This document shows, one piece after another, positions 1 through 9,782 of a stretch of 64,000 nucleotides of DNA. Source of the stretch: Granulicella mallensis (GTDB lineage Bacteria; Acidobacteriota; Terriglobia; Terriglobales; Acidobacteriaceae); the NCBI RefSeq assembly GCF_014203225.1, contig NZ_JACHIO010000006.1:124001-188000 (forward strand). The letters run 5' to 3'. Positions within the stretch are counted from its first letter, which is position 1. Each line of letters starts with the position of its first letter. The position numbers and the translations under genes are program-made. Below the pieces are notes generated by a model. It did not search any database. It was not told the DNA's origin and worked only from the letters and a program-made list of their open reading frames with translations.

Positions 1-399
1 AAGAGCGGCAACCGCCAGCCCGTGCCCGTGACCACACGCTACTACTCGATGAAGCAGCAGCGCTTCATCTTCAACGACACCAACGAGAAGCAGCGCCACG
101 ACTATCTGGCAGCCAAGGTCTTCTGGCTGAGCCACGTGCTCGGAGGCGGCGCTCCCGTGTGGATCGCCGATCCGCGCGATGCCCAGTACCTGAACACCAC
201 CGCGGCTGAGCTGAAGAAGACCGCTGCCCTGCTGGTGCAGGAAGGCCTGGTTCTGCTCGAAGGCGATGGAGAGTGGGCCACAGCGACCGACACTCTGCGC
301 AACCAGGAAGACAAGTATCGCGCTGGTCTTGAGGAAGCGCTGACCTTCATCAAGCCCAGCTTCAACGAAGACATGCGCGCCGGCCATACGAATATGTAG
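1..399 (+). CDS. Unknown protein, C-terminal part (5' end outside window)
   Basis: The reading frame is open from the first base of the window, so the true start lies upstream. A GTG at 22 is the first possible internal start, but there is no convincing ribosome binding site before it. The visible 132 residues are soluble and mixed in charge. They contain a segment beginning ADPRDAQYL and end at TAG 397-399. No signal peptide, membrane segment or catalytic motif is visible, and I do not recognise the family. A strong hairpin terminator follows 22 bases after the stop, so this is the last gene of its transcript. Codon use looks normal for the window. Confidence 0.65.
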   Translation, partial: KSGNRQPVPVTTRYYSMKQQRFIFNDTNEKQRHDYLAAKVFWLSHVLGGGAPVWIADPRDAQYLNTTAAELKKTAALLVQEGLVLLEGDGEWATATDTLRNQEDKYRAGLEEALTFIKPSFNEDMRAGHTNM

Positions 400-420
400 T
401 TCAGGTCCCAACTCAAAAGC

Positions 421-467
421 CAAATCCGGCCCTCTCCGTTGCAACGGAGGGGGCCGGATTTGTTTTC
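421..467 (+). terminator. Rho-independent terminator
   Basis: The arms AAATCCGGCCC and GGGCCGGATTT are perfect reverse complements. They enclose a further palindrome, CTCCGTTGCAACGGAG, and are followed by TGTTTT. The hairpin lies just past the stop of the upstream gene. The symmetric T/A runs mean it could work in both directions. Confidence 0.8.
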
Positions 468-639
468 ACTCCTTGCTATCAACCACCCCTTTGCCCACCA
501 GAAAGGCAAAAACCTAAAAAATCTATTGAATGACACTCCTTAGCCCTCCAAAAAGAAACTTCCGCAATCGATACGGGTCGTAACTAAAGAAGGCATGGTG
601 AAGATTTCACCAGAACTGCGGGAAACACGGAGAGGTTCA

Positions 640-1218
640 ATGCAAATACCTGGAAAGCTTACAACTCTTATGCTGGCGAGCATCCTGCTGACTGTCACCG
701 GCTGTAAGCAGACGCAACATGCTGCATCTGCTCGCACTGACCAGCAGATCGCAAGCGACATTCAAGCAAAGTTGGTGTCGGAAAGCACGCTGCGGGGTCA
801 GAACATCCATCCTGCCGTAGCCAACAGAGTTGCCACGCTGAGCGGCATCGTCAGCAACAACGATGTGCGCACCCTTGCGGGCTCTGACGCCGGATCGATT
901 GACGGAGTAAAAACGGTTGTCAACGACCTTGTCCTCCCATCCGATCAGGCGGAACTATGCACCCCCGCTCCTGTTCGAGTGCATCACGCTATCAGGCATA
1001 CCAGGAGACAGCCGGTCATGACCGCCTCTGTTGCGGAACCCCTGCCGCCTGCGCCCCCACCGCCAGCCCGGCCAATGTTTGCCCGGCCAGTCCCGGTTGT
1101 TGTCGTGCCTCCACCGCCTGTGTTTTATCCAGGGCCGGGAATCTATCCGTATCACCGAGCCTGGCGCAGGGGATGGGGGCGTCCGGGCCCGCGGGTCGTC
1201 TACGCAAGACCGTACTAG
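640..1218 (+). CDS. BON-domain lipoprotein with Pro-rich tail
   Basis: The start is ATG 640, preceded by GGAGAGG at a 5-6 base spacing. An upstream in-frame start at 595 has no such site and would bury the signal peptide. The 192-residue product opens with a basic, hydrophobic signal sequence and a lipobox VTGC around residue 22, so it is probably lipidated and envelope-anchored. Residues of roughly 32-100 match a BON domain in pattern (DQQIASDIQAKL, LSGIV, IDGVKTVVNDLVL). BON domains are thought to bind phospholipid or attach to membranes. The C-terminal half is low complexity, rich in Pro, Val and Arg, and ends in a PYHRAWRRGWGRPGPR-like basic stretch. The fold call rests on pattern, and the exact role is unknown. 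Confidence 0.7.
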   Translation: MQIPGKLTTLMLASILLTVTGCKQTQHAASARTDQQIASDIQAKLVSESTLRGQNIHPAVANRVATLSGIVSNNDVRTLAGSDAGSIDGVKTVVNDLVLPSDQAELCTPAPVRVHHAIRHTRRQPVMTASVAEPLPPAPPPPARPMFARPVPVVVVPPPPVFYPGPGIYPYHRAWRRGWGRPGPRVVYARPY

Positions 1219-1255
1219 AGATTTTGCCGCAATGGCAATGGATCACCAGCCACCG

Positions 1256-2275
1256 CTAATCTCCAGCCTCCAGCTCCTGAACCCGTTTCCACTGCGCTTC
1301 CTCCACGACAACGCCAAGCCGCAAACTCTCTTCTCTGGTAGCCAGCGTGCCTTCCCCCGGATACCGCGCAGGCTTACCCAGCTCGATCGGCGTTGCGGCA
1401 TGCAAAGCCTCGATAGCTCCCTGCGCGATAGTGCTCAGCTCCTCCATCGAAGACATCAATTGTGGGGCAATGGCGAGGAAGACCTGAGACTGCCCCACCT
1501 CTTTGAGAGGATCGGTGTCGATCTGGTGGGCCGACCTGCCACCCGCCAGCATCGCCGCCAGAACATCCAGCACAAACGACAACCCCGACCCTTTCCAGAG
1601 ACCGATAGGCAGGGACCGCTGCGAGCGCTCGATCGCGGCAGGATCGCGGGTCAGCACCCCGTGTTCGTCGAAGCCACCGTCAAAGGGCAGTTGCGCGCCG
1701 CGTTCGCGATACGCAGCCAGCGTTCCGTAGGAATACTGTGACATCGCCATGTCGAGCACGATGGTGCCCGCCGGCGTACGCGGAACCGCCAGCACCAGGG
1801 GATTGTTGCCGAGCGCGGGCGTGGTCGCGCCCCACGGAGGCAGGTTCGGCAGCGTATTGGTCCAGCAGAGCGCCGCCAATCCGGCCTCGGCGGCCTGCCA
1901 GCCAAAGGCCCCTCCGCGCTGCCAATGCGTTGTATCGCCGAGCGCAACGGCCCCAAGGCCGTGCTCCGTGGCAAGCTCCATCGCGCGGGCCATGGCCGCG
2001 TGTGCGGCAAGATTGCCCGGCCCTCGATGCCCCGCCCATCGTTCCATTGCGCCAAAGCTGGCAATACACTCCGGCTGCGCCAGCGGGTCGATGCTGCCGT
2101 TGCGCACCATCTCCGCGAAACGCGGCAGCCGTGCAATGCCATGGGTCCGCACGCCATCGCGGTCGGTCTCAGCGGTAAGCCGCGCGGAGAGAGCGGCGCG
2201 TTCGGGTTCCAGACCGAGATGCAGCAAGACACGCTCGAGGGTGTCGCGAAGTTCGTCGAAAGGAATGCGGATCAT
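1256..2275 (-). CDS. dlgD: Malate/L-lactate dehydrogenase family; 2,3-diketo-L-gulonate reductase-like
   Basis: This 339-residue protein belongs to the Ldh2/MDH2 NAD(P)H-dependent oxidoreductases. It matches E. coli YiaK/DlgD in a run of signatures: GDTTHWQRGGAFGWQAAE, CWTNTLPNLPPWGA, MSQYSYGTL, LPFDGGFDE and WKGSGLSFVLD. The family's catalytic His is in DGVRTHGIARLPRF near residue 45. DlgD reduces 2,3-diketo-L-gulonate to 3-keto-L-gulonate in L-ascorbate or pentose-related catabolism. No lyx/yia partners lie nearby, so the in vivo substrate may differ from that of E. coli. The length is normal for the family. The gene is monocistronic and lies opposite its neighbours, with the phosphodiesterase gene diverging from it. 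Confidence 0.85.
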   Translation of the reverse strand: MIRIPFDELRDTLERVLLHLGLEPERAALSARLTAETDRDGVRTHGIARLPRFAEMVRNGSIDPLAQPECIASFGAMERWAGHRGPGNLAAHAAMARAMELATEHGLGAVALGDTTHWQRGGAFGWQAAEAGLAALCWTNTLPNLPPWGATTPALGNNPLVLAVPRTPAGTIVLDMAMSQYSYGTLAAYRERGAQLPFDGGFDEHGVLTRDPAAIERSQRSLPIGLWKGSGLSFVLDVLAAMLAGGRSAHQIDTDPLKEVGQSQVFLAIAPQLMSSMEELSTIAQGAIEALHAATPIELGKPARYPGEGTLATREESLRLGVVVEEAQWKRVQELEAGD

Positions 2276-2419
2276 GGGTTTATTAGAGCAGTTTCGCCAT
2301 GGATGCAGAACGGCCGCGAAGGTGTTTCCATAGCGCCAACGGCTCAGGCCACGACCAGCGATAGACTTGAAACAAGCACGCGATAGCGCGGAACAGCCGC
2401 GACTTGAAGAGGTACTGTT

Positions 2420-3907
2420 GTGATTCGAACAAGACTGGCGGCATGGCCGCTCAGGTTAGTGATGGCTCTCCTTCCCCTGTCCTGCATTACGGCTTCACTG
2501 AGCGCACAGACGAAGACACCGTCCACCCTGCCTGTCGTGATGCTCAGCGATATTCATTTCGATCCGTTTCACGATCCCGCCAAGCTCGCGGAACTGCGCG
2601 CGACCCCGACCAAAGAGTGGCCCGGCGTGTTGAACGCACCCGACTCCCCTACCCTGGCCGCCGATGAGGCCGCACTGCAAAAGACCTGTCCAGTCCGTGG
2701 CATCGACACACCGTGGACACTGCTGCAGTCGAGTCTGAAAGAGGCCTATCAACGCCAACACGAACCGCTGTTTGTGACGGTGAGCGGTGACCTGATCTCG
2801 CACAGCTTCGATTGCCGACTGCACTATCTCGCACCGGGAATCAGTGGGAAGGAGTACAGCGAGTTCACGGCAAAGACTGTCGAGTTCGTTGCGCTGGAGC
2901 TGCGCTGGGCCTTTCCCGGCACACCGGTCTACATCGCGCTCGGCAATAACGATTCCGGTTGCACCGACTATCACGAGACACAGGACAGCGCGTTCCTGAA
3001 GAGTACAGCCCAGAGCTTTGCGACAGACGTGATCGATCCCGCCAACGGCAAGAAGTTGCTGAGCGAGTTTTCCCGCGAAGGCGACTACAGCGTTACGCTG
3101 CCAAAACCGATGCAGCATACGCGGCTGATCGTGCTGCAGGATCTCTTCGAATCGAAGAAGTATGAGACCTGCGGCGACAAGCCGGATGACGCAGCTTCGG
3201 ACACCCAGGTCCAGTGGTTGCACGCACAACTGGCCGCAGCCCGCGCCGCGCACGAGAACGTCTGGGTCATGGCCCACATCCCTCCCGGAATCGATCCCTA
3301 CGCCACCTTCTCGAAGGACCGTGACGTATGCGCGGGGCAGAAGCCGGAGACGTTTCTCAGCTCCGGGAAGCTTGCCGATACCCTCAAGGAATTCCCCGAC
3401 ACGGTCAAGCTGGCGATCTTCGCACACACCCACATGGACGAGATGCGCCTCCTGCGCTCGGCCACGGAGGGTTCCAACGGAGCTGTTCCCGCCAAGCTCG
3501 TTCCCTCCATCTCGCCGGTCAATGGCAACAATCCGGCCTTCACCGTGGCGCAGGTAGAACCGCGCACGGCCATCCTCAAGGACTACGCCGTCTACGCCGC
3601 GGACAATCAGACCGGCATCGCGACAAACTGGAACGAGGAGTACCGTTACTCCTCGACCTACGGCCTGCCGGACTTCTCAGCAAAGTCTGCCGAGACACTG
3701 ACCTCCGAGTTTCTCGCCGACAAACAAGGAAGCTCGGCGCATAGCAGTGCTTACCAGAACTTCTTCTTTGTCGGACTCTCCAGCTCCGGCGTTAGTGCCA
3801 GCCTGAAAGCCGCAGCTCTGCATCACCTCTGGCCCGCCTATGCCTGTTCCATGACGCAGGATGGCGAGGCAGGGTTCCGCGCCTGCCTATGCCCGGCGAA
3901 GCCCTGA
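2420..3907 (+). CDS. Secreted calcineurin-like (acid sphingomyelinase-type) metallophosphoesterase
   Basis: The start is GTG 2420 with GAAGAGG seven bases upstream. A signal peptide of about 29 residues ends near SLSAQT, so the enzyme is exported. The binuclear metal motifs of the calcineurin-like superfamily appear in order: SDIHFDP (D-x-H, near residue 44), VSGDLISH (GD), ALGNNDSG (GNxD/H-like), VMAHIPPG and [11 protein letters not shown] (GHxH-like). The layout, with many Cys residues and a long C-terminal region, resembles acid sphingomyelinase-like phosphodiesterases. The natural substrate, a phosphodiester lipid or nucleotide, cannot be read from sequence. It ends 37 bases before prpB and may be co-transcribed with it, although no functional link is evident. 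Confidence 0.8.
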   Translation: MIRTRLAAWPLRLVMALLPLSCITASLSAQTKTPSTLPVVMLSDIHFDPFHDPAKLAELRATPTKEWPGVLNAPDSPTLAADEAALQKTCPVRGIDTPWTLLQSSLKEAYQRQHEPLFVTVSGDLISHSFDCRLHYLAPGISGKEYSEFTAKTVEFVALELRWAFPGTPVYIALGNNDSGCTDYHETQDSAFLKSTAQSFATDVIDPANGKKLLSEFSREGDYSVTLPKPMQHTRLIVLQDLFESKKYETCGDKPDDAASDTQVQWLHAQLAAARAAHENVWVMAHIPPGIDPYATFSKDRDVCAGQKPETFLSSGKLADTLKEFPDTVKLAIFAHTHMDEMRLLRSATEGSNGAVPAKLVPSISPVNGNNPAFTVAQVEPRTAILKDYAVYAADNQTGIATNWNEEYRYSSTYGLPDFSAKSAETLTSEFLADKQGSSAHSSAYQNFFFVGLSSSGVSASLKAAALHHLWPAYACSMTQDGEAGFRACLCPAKP

Positions 3908-3944
3908 CCGGCCTTGGCTCAAGCTGCTAGCATTGCAGATTCGT

Positions 3945-4856
3945 ATGGAGTGCGATTCCTTGACAGAGAATACAAACACTTCCGCAGGTACAAGGCTCCG
4001 TGAGGCCGTTGCAGCCGAACGGCCCTTGCAGATCGTCGGCGCCATCAACGCGTACCACGCACGCATGGCCGAGCGCGTGGGGTATCGCGCGCTGTATCTC
4101 TCCGGCGGAGGCGTCGCCGCCGGTTCGCTGGGCATGCCCGATCTTGGTATCTCCACCATCGACGACGTGCTGACCGACGTGCGCCGCATCACCGATGTAT
4201 GCTCGCTGCCGCTGCTGGTCGATATCGATACAGGCTTCGGCGGGGCCTTCAACCTCGCGCGCTCCCTCCGTGCGTTGATCAAGGCCGGGGCCGGGGGCTG
4301 CCACATCGAAGACCAGGTGCAGGCCAAGCGCTGCGGACACCGTCCGGGCAAGGCCATCGTCCCGGGCGAAGAGATGGTCGACCGCATCAAGGCCGCGGTC
4401 GATGCCCGCACCGATGCGAGCTTCGTCATCATGGCGCGCACGGACGCCCTGGCGAGTGAAGGCCTGAATGCCGCTCTCGATCGCGCCGCAGCCTGCGTCG
4501 AAGCCGGGGCGGACATGGTCTTTCCCGAAGCCGTCACGGAGCTAACCCAGTACCGGGCGTTTGCGGAGCGCACACGGGTTCCGGTGCTGGCCAACATCAC
4601 GGAGTTTGGCTCTACGCCCCTGTTCACGCTGGACGAACTGCGCAGCGCGGACGTGTCGCTCGCGCTCTATCCGCTCTCTGCCTTTCGCGCGATGAATGCC
4701 GCCGCGCTCAACGTGTACCAGCACATCCGCAAGGACGGCACACAAAAGAATGTGCTCGACACCATGCAGACGCGCGCGGAGCTCTACGATTTCCTGGGCT
4801 ATCACGCGTACGAACAAAAGCTTGACGAACTATTCAGCAAGGAAAAGAAAGCATGA
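3945..4856 (+). CDS. prpB: 2-methylisocitrate lyase
   Basis: PrpB cleaves 2-methylisocitrate into pyruvate and succinate, the last step of the methylcitrate cycle for propionyl-CoA. The 303-residue product matches E. coli PrpB almost end to end: [34 protein letters not shown] (Mg-binding Asp) and the catalytic loop KRCGH at residues 128-132. ATG 3945 is listed as the start. A TTG at 3960, preceded by GGAG at nine bases, is a serious alternative and would give an N terminus closer to homologues. Longer in-frame starts would overlap the upstream gene. The stop overlaps the prpC start (ATGA). Confidence 0.95.
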   Translation: MECDSLTENTNTSAGTRLREAVAAERPLQIVGAINAYHARMAERVGYRALYLSGGGVAAGSLGMPDLGISTIDDVLTDVRRITDVCSLPLLVDIDTGFGGAFNLARSLRALIKAGAGGCHIEDQVQAKRCGHRPGKAIVPGEEMVDRIKAAVDARTDASFVIMARTDALASEGLNAALDRAAACVEAGADMVFPEAVTELTQYRAFAERTRVPVLANITEFGSTPLFTLDELRSADVSLALYPLSAFRAMNAAALNVYQHIRKDGTQKNVLDTMQTRAELYDFLGYHAYEQKLDELFSKEKKA

Positions 4857-6013
4857 GCACCGAAGCTACTCCAGCTCCAGCATTCAAGCCAAAGAAGTCC
4901 GTAGCGCTTTCGGGCGTGCCTGCGGGCAATACTGCACTCTGCACCGTGGGCCGCAATGGCAACGACCTGCACTATCGCGGCTATGACATCCTCGAACTGG
5001 CCGCAAAATGCGAGTTCGAAGAGATCGCCTACCTGCTGCTTTACGGCAAGCTGCCAACTGCGTCAGAGCTCACAAGCTACAAACAACGGCTGCGCGGAAT
5101 GCGCGGGTTGCCGCAAGGCGTAAAGACGGCTCTCGAACAACTTCCTGCGAGCGCGCACCCGATGGATGTGCAGCGTGTAGGCGTCTCCGTGCTCGCGACG
5201 CTGGAACCCGAGCCACAGCCCCATACCCCCGAGAGCGCGCTACGTATCGCCGATCGCCTGATGGCGTCGCTCGGCTCCATGCTGCTGTACTGGTATCACT
5301 TCGCGAAGAGCGGCAAACGCATTGAAGTAGAGACCGACGACGACTCCATCGGCGGACACTTCCTGCATCTGCTCCACGGCAAGCCGGCCAGTGCGGAGTG
5401 GGTGCAGGCCATGCACGTATCGCTGATTCTCTACGCGGAGCACGAGTTCAACGCGTCCACCTTTACGGCCCGCGTGATCGCAGGTACCGGCTCAGACATG
5501 TTCTCGGCCATCGCCGGAGCTATCGGCGCACTGAAGGGACCGAAGCACGGCGGAGCGAATGAAGTCGCGCTGGAGATTCAGCAGCGCTATAGCTCGCCTG
5601 ACGAAGCCGAGCAGGATATTCGTGCGCGGGTTGCAAACAAGGAAGTCATCATCGGCTTCGGGCATCCCGTCTATACGATCAGCGATCCTCGCAATGTGGT
5701 GATCAAGAAGGTCGCACATGATCTCTCGGCAACCGCGGGAGATCTCGCGATGTACAACATTGCGGAACGGCTTGAGACGGTGATGTTCGAGGTGAAGAAG
5801 ATGTTCCCGAACCTCGACTGGTTCTCCGCGGTGGCTTATCACGTGATGAGGATACCGACGGCGATGTTCACGCCGATCTTTACTATCGCGCGGACCAGCG
5901 GGTGGTCGGCCCATGTGATGGAGCAGCGTGCGGATGGCAAGATTATTCGGCCGAGTGCGAATTACACGGGGCCGGAGGATGTGAAGTTTGTGCCTCTGGC
6001 GGAACGCGGTTAG
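4853..6013 (+). CDS. prpC: 2-methylcitrate synthase
   Basis: PrpC condenses propionyl-CoA with oxaloacetate to make 2-methylcitrate. The 386-residue length fits the short citrate-synthase/methylcitrate-synthase group. The catalytic triad positions are visible as H232 in KHGGANE, H271 in [13 protein letters not shown] and D322 in [11 protein letters not shown]. The DPR/KHGGANE context is typical of PrpC rather than of housekeeping GltA. The start overlaps the prpB stop by four bases, implying translational coupling. A long inverted repeat lies just downstream, before prpD. Confidence 0.95.
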   Translation: MSTEATPAPAFKPKKSVALSGVPAGNTALCTVGRNGNDLHYRGYDILELAAKCEFEEIAYLLLYGKLPTASELTSYKQRLRGMRGLPQGVKTALEQLPASAHPMDVQRVGVSVLATLEPEPQPHTPESALRIADRLMASLGSMLLYWYHFAKSGKRIEVETDDDSIGGHFLHLLHGKPASAEWVQAMHVSLILYAEHEFNASTFTARVIAGTGSDMFSAIAGAIGALKGPKHGGANEVALEIQQRYSSPDEAEQDIRARVANKEVIIGFGHPVYTISDPRNVVIKKVAHDLSATAGDLAMYNIAERLETVMFEVKKMFPNLDWFSAVAYHVMRIPTAMFTPIFTIARTSGWSAHVMEQRADGKIIRPSANYTGPEDVKFVPLAERG

Positions 6014-6025
6014 TTGTCGTTGCTG

Positions 6026-6203
6026 TTGTTTGTTTTTCGTCGTCATCCTGAGCCGCAGGCGAAGGACCCCCGCATTGGGCACCCCCACGGTATCCTTGCA
6101 GCGGCAAGCGTACAGGGCTAATGGGTCACCCACTAGATGCGTGGCCCCACTCAATGCGGGGGTCCTTCGCGTACCGCTCAGGATGACGGCGAAAAACAGG
6201 CAA
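6026..6203 (+). repeat. Long inverted repeat, family copy A (between prpC and prpD)
   Basis: The left arm reads TTTTTCGTCGTCATCCTGAG, then continues GCCGCAGGCGAAGGACCCCCGCATTG. The right arm is its near reverse complement: CAATGCGGGGGTCCTTCGCG, then TACCGCTCAGGATGACGGCGAAAAA. A spacer of about 70 bases separates them. The transcript could fold into a hairpin of roughly 45 bp. It sits inside the prp operon, so it may attenuate or stabilise the message. Related copies lie at 30812-31010, 33772-33972 and, as a relic, at 51150-51200. Confidence 0.85.
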
Positions 6204-6289
6204 CGGCAAGAGTAGTGGCAACGGGAACAGCAGCAGGATCACCAGCAGCTTCAGAAGCAGAAAGAAAAGCAGAGGCGCAAACACCTTCC

Positions 6290-7738
6290 ATGTCCAGCCA
6301 TATCTCCAACGTCCGCCCCGAGTTCGACCAGCCGCTCATCGACATCGTCGACTACGTCCTGAATTACAAGATCGAAAGCCCGCTCGCCTACGAGACCGCG
6401 CGTTACTGCCTGCTCGACACGCTCGGCTGCGGCCTGCAGGCGCTCGACTTCCCAGCCTGCACCAAGCTGCTTGGCCCGCTGGTGCCGGGGCTTACGATGA
6501 CCAACGGCGCGCGCGTTCCAGGCACCAGCTACGAGCTCGATCCCGTGCAGGCGGCCTTCAATATCGGCACCATCATCCGCTGGCTCGACTTCAACGACAC
6601 ATGGCTTGCAGCCGAGTGGGGACACCCTTCCGACAACCTCGGCGGCATCCTTGCGGTCGCCGACTGGCTCTCGCGTAACGGCAGGCAGCTCACAATGCGC
6701 GACGTGTTGACGGCCATGATCAAGGCCCACGAGATTCAAGGCTGCCTCGCGCTCGAGAACTCTTTCAACAAGGTCGGTCTCGATCATGTGGTGCTGGTGA
6801 AGGTCGCCTCTACCGCAGTGGTTGCGCAGATGCTGGGCCTACCCCGCGAGCAGATTCTCAATGCTGTCTCCCTGGCCTGGGTCGACGGCCAATCGTTGCG
6901 CACCTATCGCCATGCTCCCAACGCAGGCTCGCGCAAGAGCTGGGCCGCAGGCGATGCGACCTCGCGGGCGGTGCGGCTCGCCCTGATCGCGCAGACCGGG
7001 GAGATGGGTTATCCCTCCGTGCTGAGCGCAAAGACCTGGGGATTCTACGACGTCAGCTTCAAGGGCCAGCCCTTCAAATTTCAGCGCCCGTACGGCAGCT
7101 ACGTCATGGAGAACGTGCTCTTCAAGATCTCGTTCCCCGCCGAGTTCCATTCTCAGACTGCCGTGGAAGCAGCCATGACCCTGCACGCTCAGTTGGCAGC
7201 CATGGGTAAGACCGCAGCGGACATCGAGCGGGTCACCATCCGCACCCATGAGGCCTGTATCCGCATCATCGACAAGCAGGGGCCGCTGAATAATCCCGCG
7301 GACCGCGACCACTGCATTCAGTACATGGTGGCCGTGCCGTTGATCTTCGGCCGTCTCACCGCCGAGGACTACGAAGACGCCGTCGCACGGGACACGACCT
7401 GGGGACCGCGCATCGATGCCGTGCGGGCGCGGATCGTCTGCGCCGAAGACCCGCAGTACACCGCCGACTACCACGCCCCCGAGAAGCGTTCGATCGCCAA
7501 TGCGCTCACCGTTGAGTTGAGTGACGGAACGGTCCTGCCCGAAGTAGCCGTCGAGTACCCCATCGGACACCGGTTGCGGCGCGGCGACGGCATTCCGCTG
7601 CTGCTCGACAAGTTTCGGCAAAACCTCGAGCGCCGGCTCTCGCCCGAGGCCCAGCAGAAGATCCTCGCCGCTTCATCCGAACAGGCAAAGCTTGAGGCCA
7701 TGCCGGTGGATGAGTACGTAGGACTCTATACCGTCTGA
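6290..7738 (+). CDS. prpD: 2-methylcitrate dehydratase (MmgE/PrpD family)
   Basis: PrpD dehydrates 2-methylcitrate to 2-methyl-cis-aconitate without an Fe-S cluster. The start is ATG 6290, giving 482 residues, the usual PrpD length; the open frame upstream to 6137 only reads through the inverted repeat. Family signatures are [74 protein letters not shown] and [14 protein letters not shown]. The gene completes a prpBCD set. No acnD/prpF pair or propionyl-CoA synthetase is in view, so the hydration step probably uses a general aconitase. A PrpR-type regulator is not seen. Confidence 0.95.
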   Translation: MSSHISNVRPEFDQPLIDIVDYVLNYKIESPLAYETARYCLLDTLGCGLQALDFPACTKLLGPLVPGLTMTNGARVPGTSYELDPVQAAFNIGTIIRWLDFNDTWLAAEWGHPSDNLGGILAVADWLSRNGRQLTMRDVLTAMIKAHEIQGCLALENSFNKVGLDHVVLVKVASTAVVAQMLGLPREQILNAVSLAWVDGQSLRTYRHAPNAGSRKSWAAGDATSRAVRLALIAQTGEMGYPSVLSAKTWGFYDVSFKGQPFKFQRPYGSYVMENVLFKISFPAEFHSQTAVEAAMTLHAQLAAMGKTAADIERVTIRTHEACIRIIDKQGPLNNPADRDHCIQYMVAVPLIFGRLTAEDYEDAVARDTTWGPRIDAVRARIVCAEDPQYTADYHAPEKRSIANALTVELSDGTVLPEVAVEYPIGHRLRRGDGIPLLLDKFRQNLERRLSPEAQQKILAASSEQAKLEAMPVDEYVGLYTV

Positions 7739-7808
7739 ACAGACTGAATTTTCAACGGTATTCACTGCGAATCATGCTAGTTTGAATTCCGGGAGCCCCT
7801 CGAAGTCC

Positions 7809-9782
7809 ATGCGCAAGGCCACAATCGGTATCTCTGCCGCTCTTCTCATCCTTGTGATCGGCGGCGCGGGCTTTGCTCTCTTCAGAATCAACTTAACCCT
7901 GCGGAGTACCCGCGAGCGAGTGGACACCGAGGGCAACCTGGCCTTCGATCTGCTGGCACTGGATAGCTCTTCCTCAGGTGCACAAGGCCCCAAAAGCGGC
8001 TTCGAATCTCTTCCCTCCCCTAACAACGCCGTCGCTGGCGCGTCCTTCCGCGGCAAGCTTTACCTGGCTGGACCGGGAGGGCTGGCCGACTACTACAAGC
8101 CGGATGCACCACCTGAGCTGCTTCAGGCCGGCCGGGATCTTCCCTCCGCGGCGATCACCGCCCTCGCCACAGGCAGGCTGCACGGCGGCGGGACCGCAAA
8201 GTACCTATTCGCGGCTACGCAGGGGGAAGGCCTGCTCCTGCTCCCCGACGATACAACGAAGCCTATCCGGCAACTTCGGGCCTCAGACCCCACAGAGCGG
8301 GACATCACCGCGGTATTGTCCCTCGCCTCGGGCGATCTGTTGATCGGCACACGCAGGGCGGGACTACTCCTCTACAACGGCAAGACGTTGCGGCTGTTCA
8401 AACCCGAGTTCGCAGGACTCCCCATCACCGCACTCGCCGGAGACGAAAGCGACTTCTGGGTGGGAACGCGCACCAGGGGCGTATGGCACTGGCATGCCGG
8501 CCAACTGGATACCTTCAACCAGAATGCGGGATTACCCGACCCGGAGGTGGAAGACATCGTCGTCGGCGCGGCGGGAGTCTTCGTCGGCACACCGCTGGGG
8601 GTCGCCGAGTTCACGAATGGACGTCCTGCCAGGGTGCTCGCACAGGGTTTGTTCGCGCATTCTGTGGCGCTGGATGAAAACATCCTGATGGTTGCGACCA
8701 TCGACCAGGGCCTGCATGAGATCGACTTGAGGCCGCGCCAGCCTCTGCATCAGCCATCGGCAGACGAGGGCCTGAATCATGCGCACCTCTTCACGGCGGA
8801 CGGAGCCTTGTTTGCGGTGGGCGACGGCAAGGTGCTACGCCACGGACGCGGCGGCATCAATGGAGACTGGCAAACAATTATCTCCGCGCCGCCGCAATCG
8901 CTCACCGACCGCAACGTCACCTCGTTGAACTTCGCGCCGGATGGCCGCCTCTGGATCGGCTACTTCGACCGTGGCGTCGACGTCTTGAACCTGCAGAACG
9001 GCCACGCCGAACACGTGGAGGACGACCATGTCTTCTGCGTGAACCGCATCGTCACCGATCCTCTGCGGCAGACGATGGATGTCGCCACGGCGAACGGCCT
9101 GGTACTCTTCGACCCCTCCAGGACCACACCAACAGAACGGCAGGTGCTGCTGCGCCGCGACGGCCTGATCGCCGACCAGGTAACCGACATCGCCTTTACC
9201 CATGAGGGCATGACACTCGCCACCCCGGCCGGGATCACGTTCTTTACCCCGTCCGGCGCGCAGAGCCTCTATGCCTTCCAGGGGCTGGTCAACAACCACG
9301 TCTACACGCTGGCCGCGGACCGGACCAATGGACACCTGCTGGCCGGGACGCTGGGTGGGATCTCGATCCTCGACGACGAAGCCGTGCGCCAGAACGTGAC
9401 CCTGAAGAACTCCGGGCTGAAGCGCAACTGGATTACCGCGATTCTGCGGGTGCCGGAGGCGGGCACAGCCGACACCTGGTTCGTCGGCACGTACGGCGGA
9501 GGCATCGTGCAGATGGACGCTGCCGGACACATCACAGCCATGGACGGCGCAACGACCTCCGCGGTGATCAACCCCAACGCGATGCTTGCAACAGCGCAAC
9601 ACGTCTTCGCGGGCAGCCTCGACAACGGCCTGCTGATCTACAACCGCGCCTCGCGCCGCTGGTCGCAGATTACGGCAGGATTGCCCTCAAAAAATGTAAC
9701 AGCCTTCGCAGAAAACGGAGGTGAGCTTTACATTGGTACGGACAATGGAATCGTACGGATCGCCGAAGCGAGGCTGCCATGA
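7809..9782 (+). CDS. Membrane-anchored two-component-propeller protein without kinase
   Basis: ATG 7809 is listed as the start; a TTG at 7782 is possible, but neither has a strong ribosome binding site. One N-terminal transmembrane helix (about residues 5-25) is followed by some 620 residues of repeated beta-propeller units. These carry the hallmark turns of two-component regulator propellers: GDLLIGTRRAGLLLYNG, DFWVGTRTRGVWHW, GRLWIGYFDRGVDVLN, GHLLAGTLGGISIL and ELYIGTDNGIVRI. Such propellers usually form the periplasmic sensor of hybrid kinases. Here no kinase or output domain follows, so the protein is probably a ligand- or protein-binding periplasmic scaffold. It overlaps the next gene by four bases and heads a coupled four-gene cluster. 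Confidence 0.8.
   Translation: MRKATIGISAALLILVIGGAGFALFRINLTLRSTRERVDTEGNLAFDLLALDSSSSGAQGPKSGFESLPSPNNAVAGASFRGKLYLAGPGGLADYYKPDAPPELLQAGRDLPSAAITALATGRLHGGGTAKYLFAATQGEGLLLLPDDTTKPIRQLRASDPTERDITAVLSLASGDLLIGTRRAGLLLYNGKTLRLFKPEFAGLPITALAGDESDFWVGTRTRGVWHWHAGQLDTFNQNAGLPDPEVEDIVVGAAGVFVGTPLGVAEFTNGRPARVLAQGLFAHSVALDENILMVATIDQGLHEIDLRPRQPLHQPSADEGLNHAHLFTADGALFAVGDGKVLRHGRGGINGDWQTIISAPPQSLTDRNVTSLNFAPDGRLWIGYFDRGVDVLNLQNGHAEHVEDDHVFCVNRIVTDPLRQTMDVATANGLVLFDPSRTTPTERQVLLRRDGLIADQVTDIAFTHEGMTLATPAGITFFTPSGAQSLYAFQGLVNNHVYTLAADRTNGHLLAGTLGGISILDDEAVRQNVTLKNSGLKRNWITAILRVPEAGTADTWFVGTYGGGIVQMDAAGHITAMDGATTSAVINPNAMLATAQHVFAGSLDNGLLIYNRASRRWSQITAGLPSKNVTAFAENGGELYIGTDNGIVRIAEARLP

Noticed and set aside
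7782-9782. Hybrid two-component sensor kinase
   Set aside because: The propeller repeats fit, but no HisKA, HATPase or response-regulator motif follows; the gene ends in the propeller.
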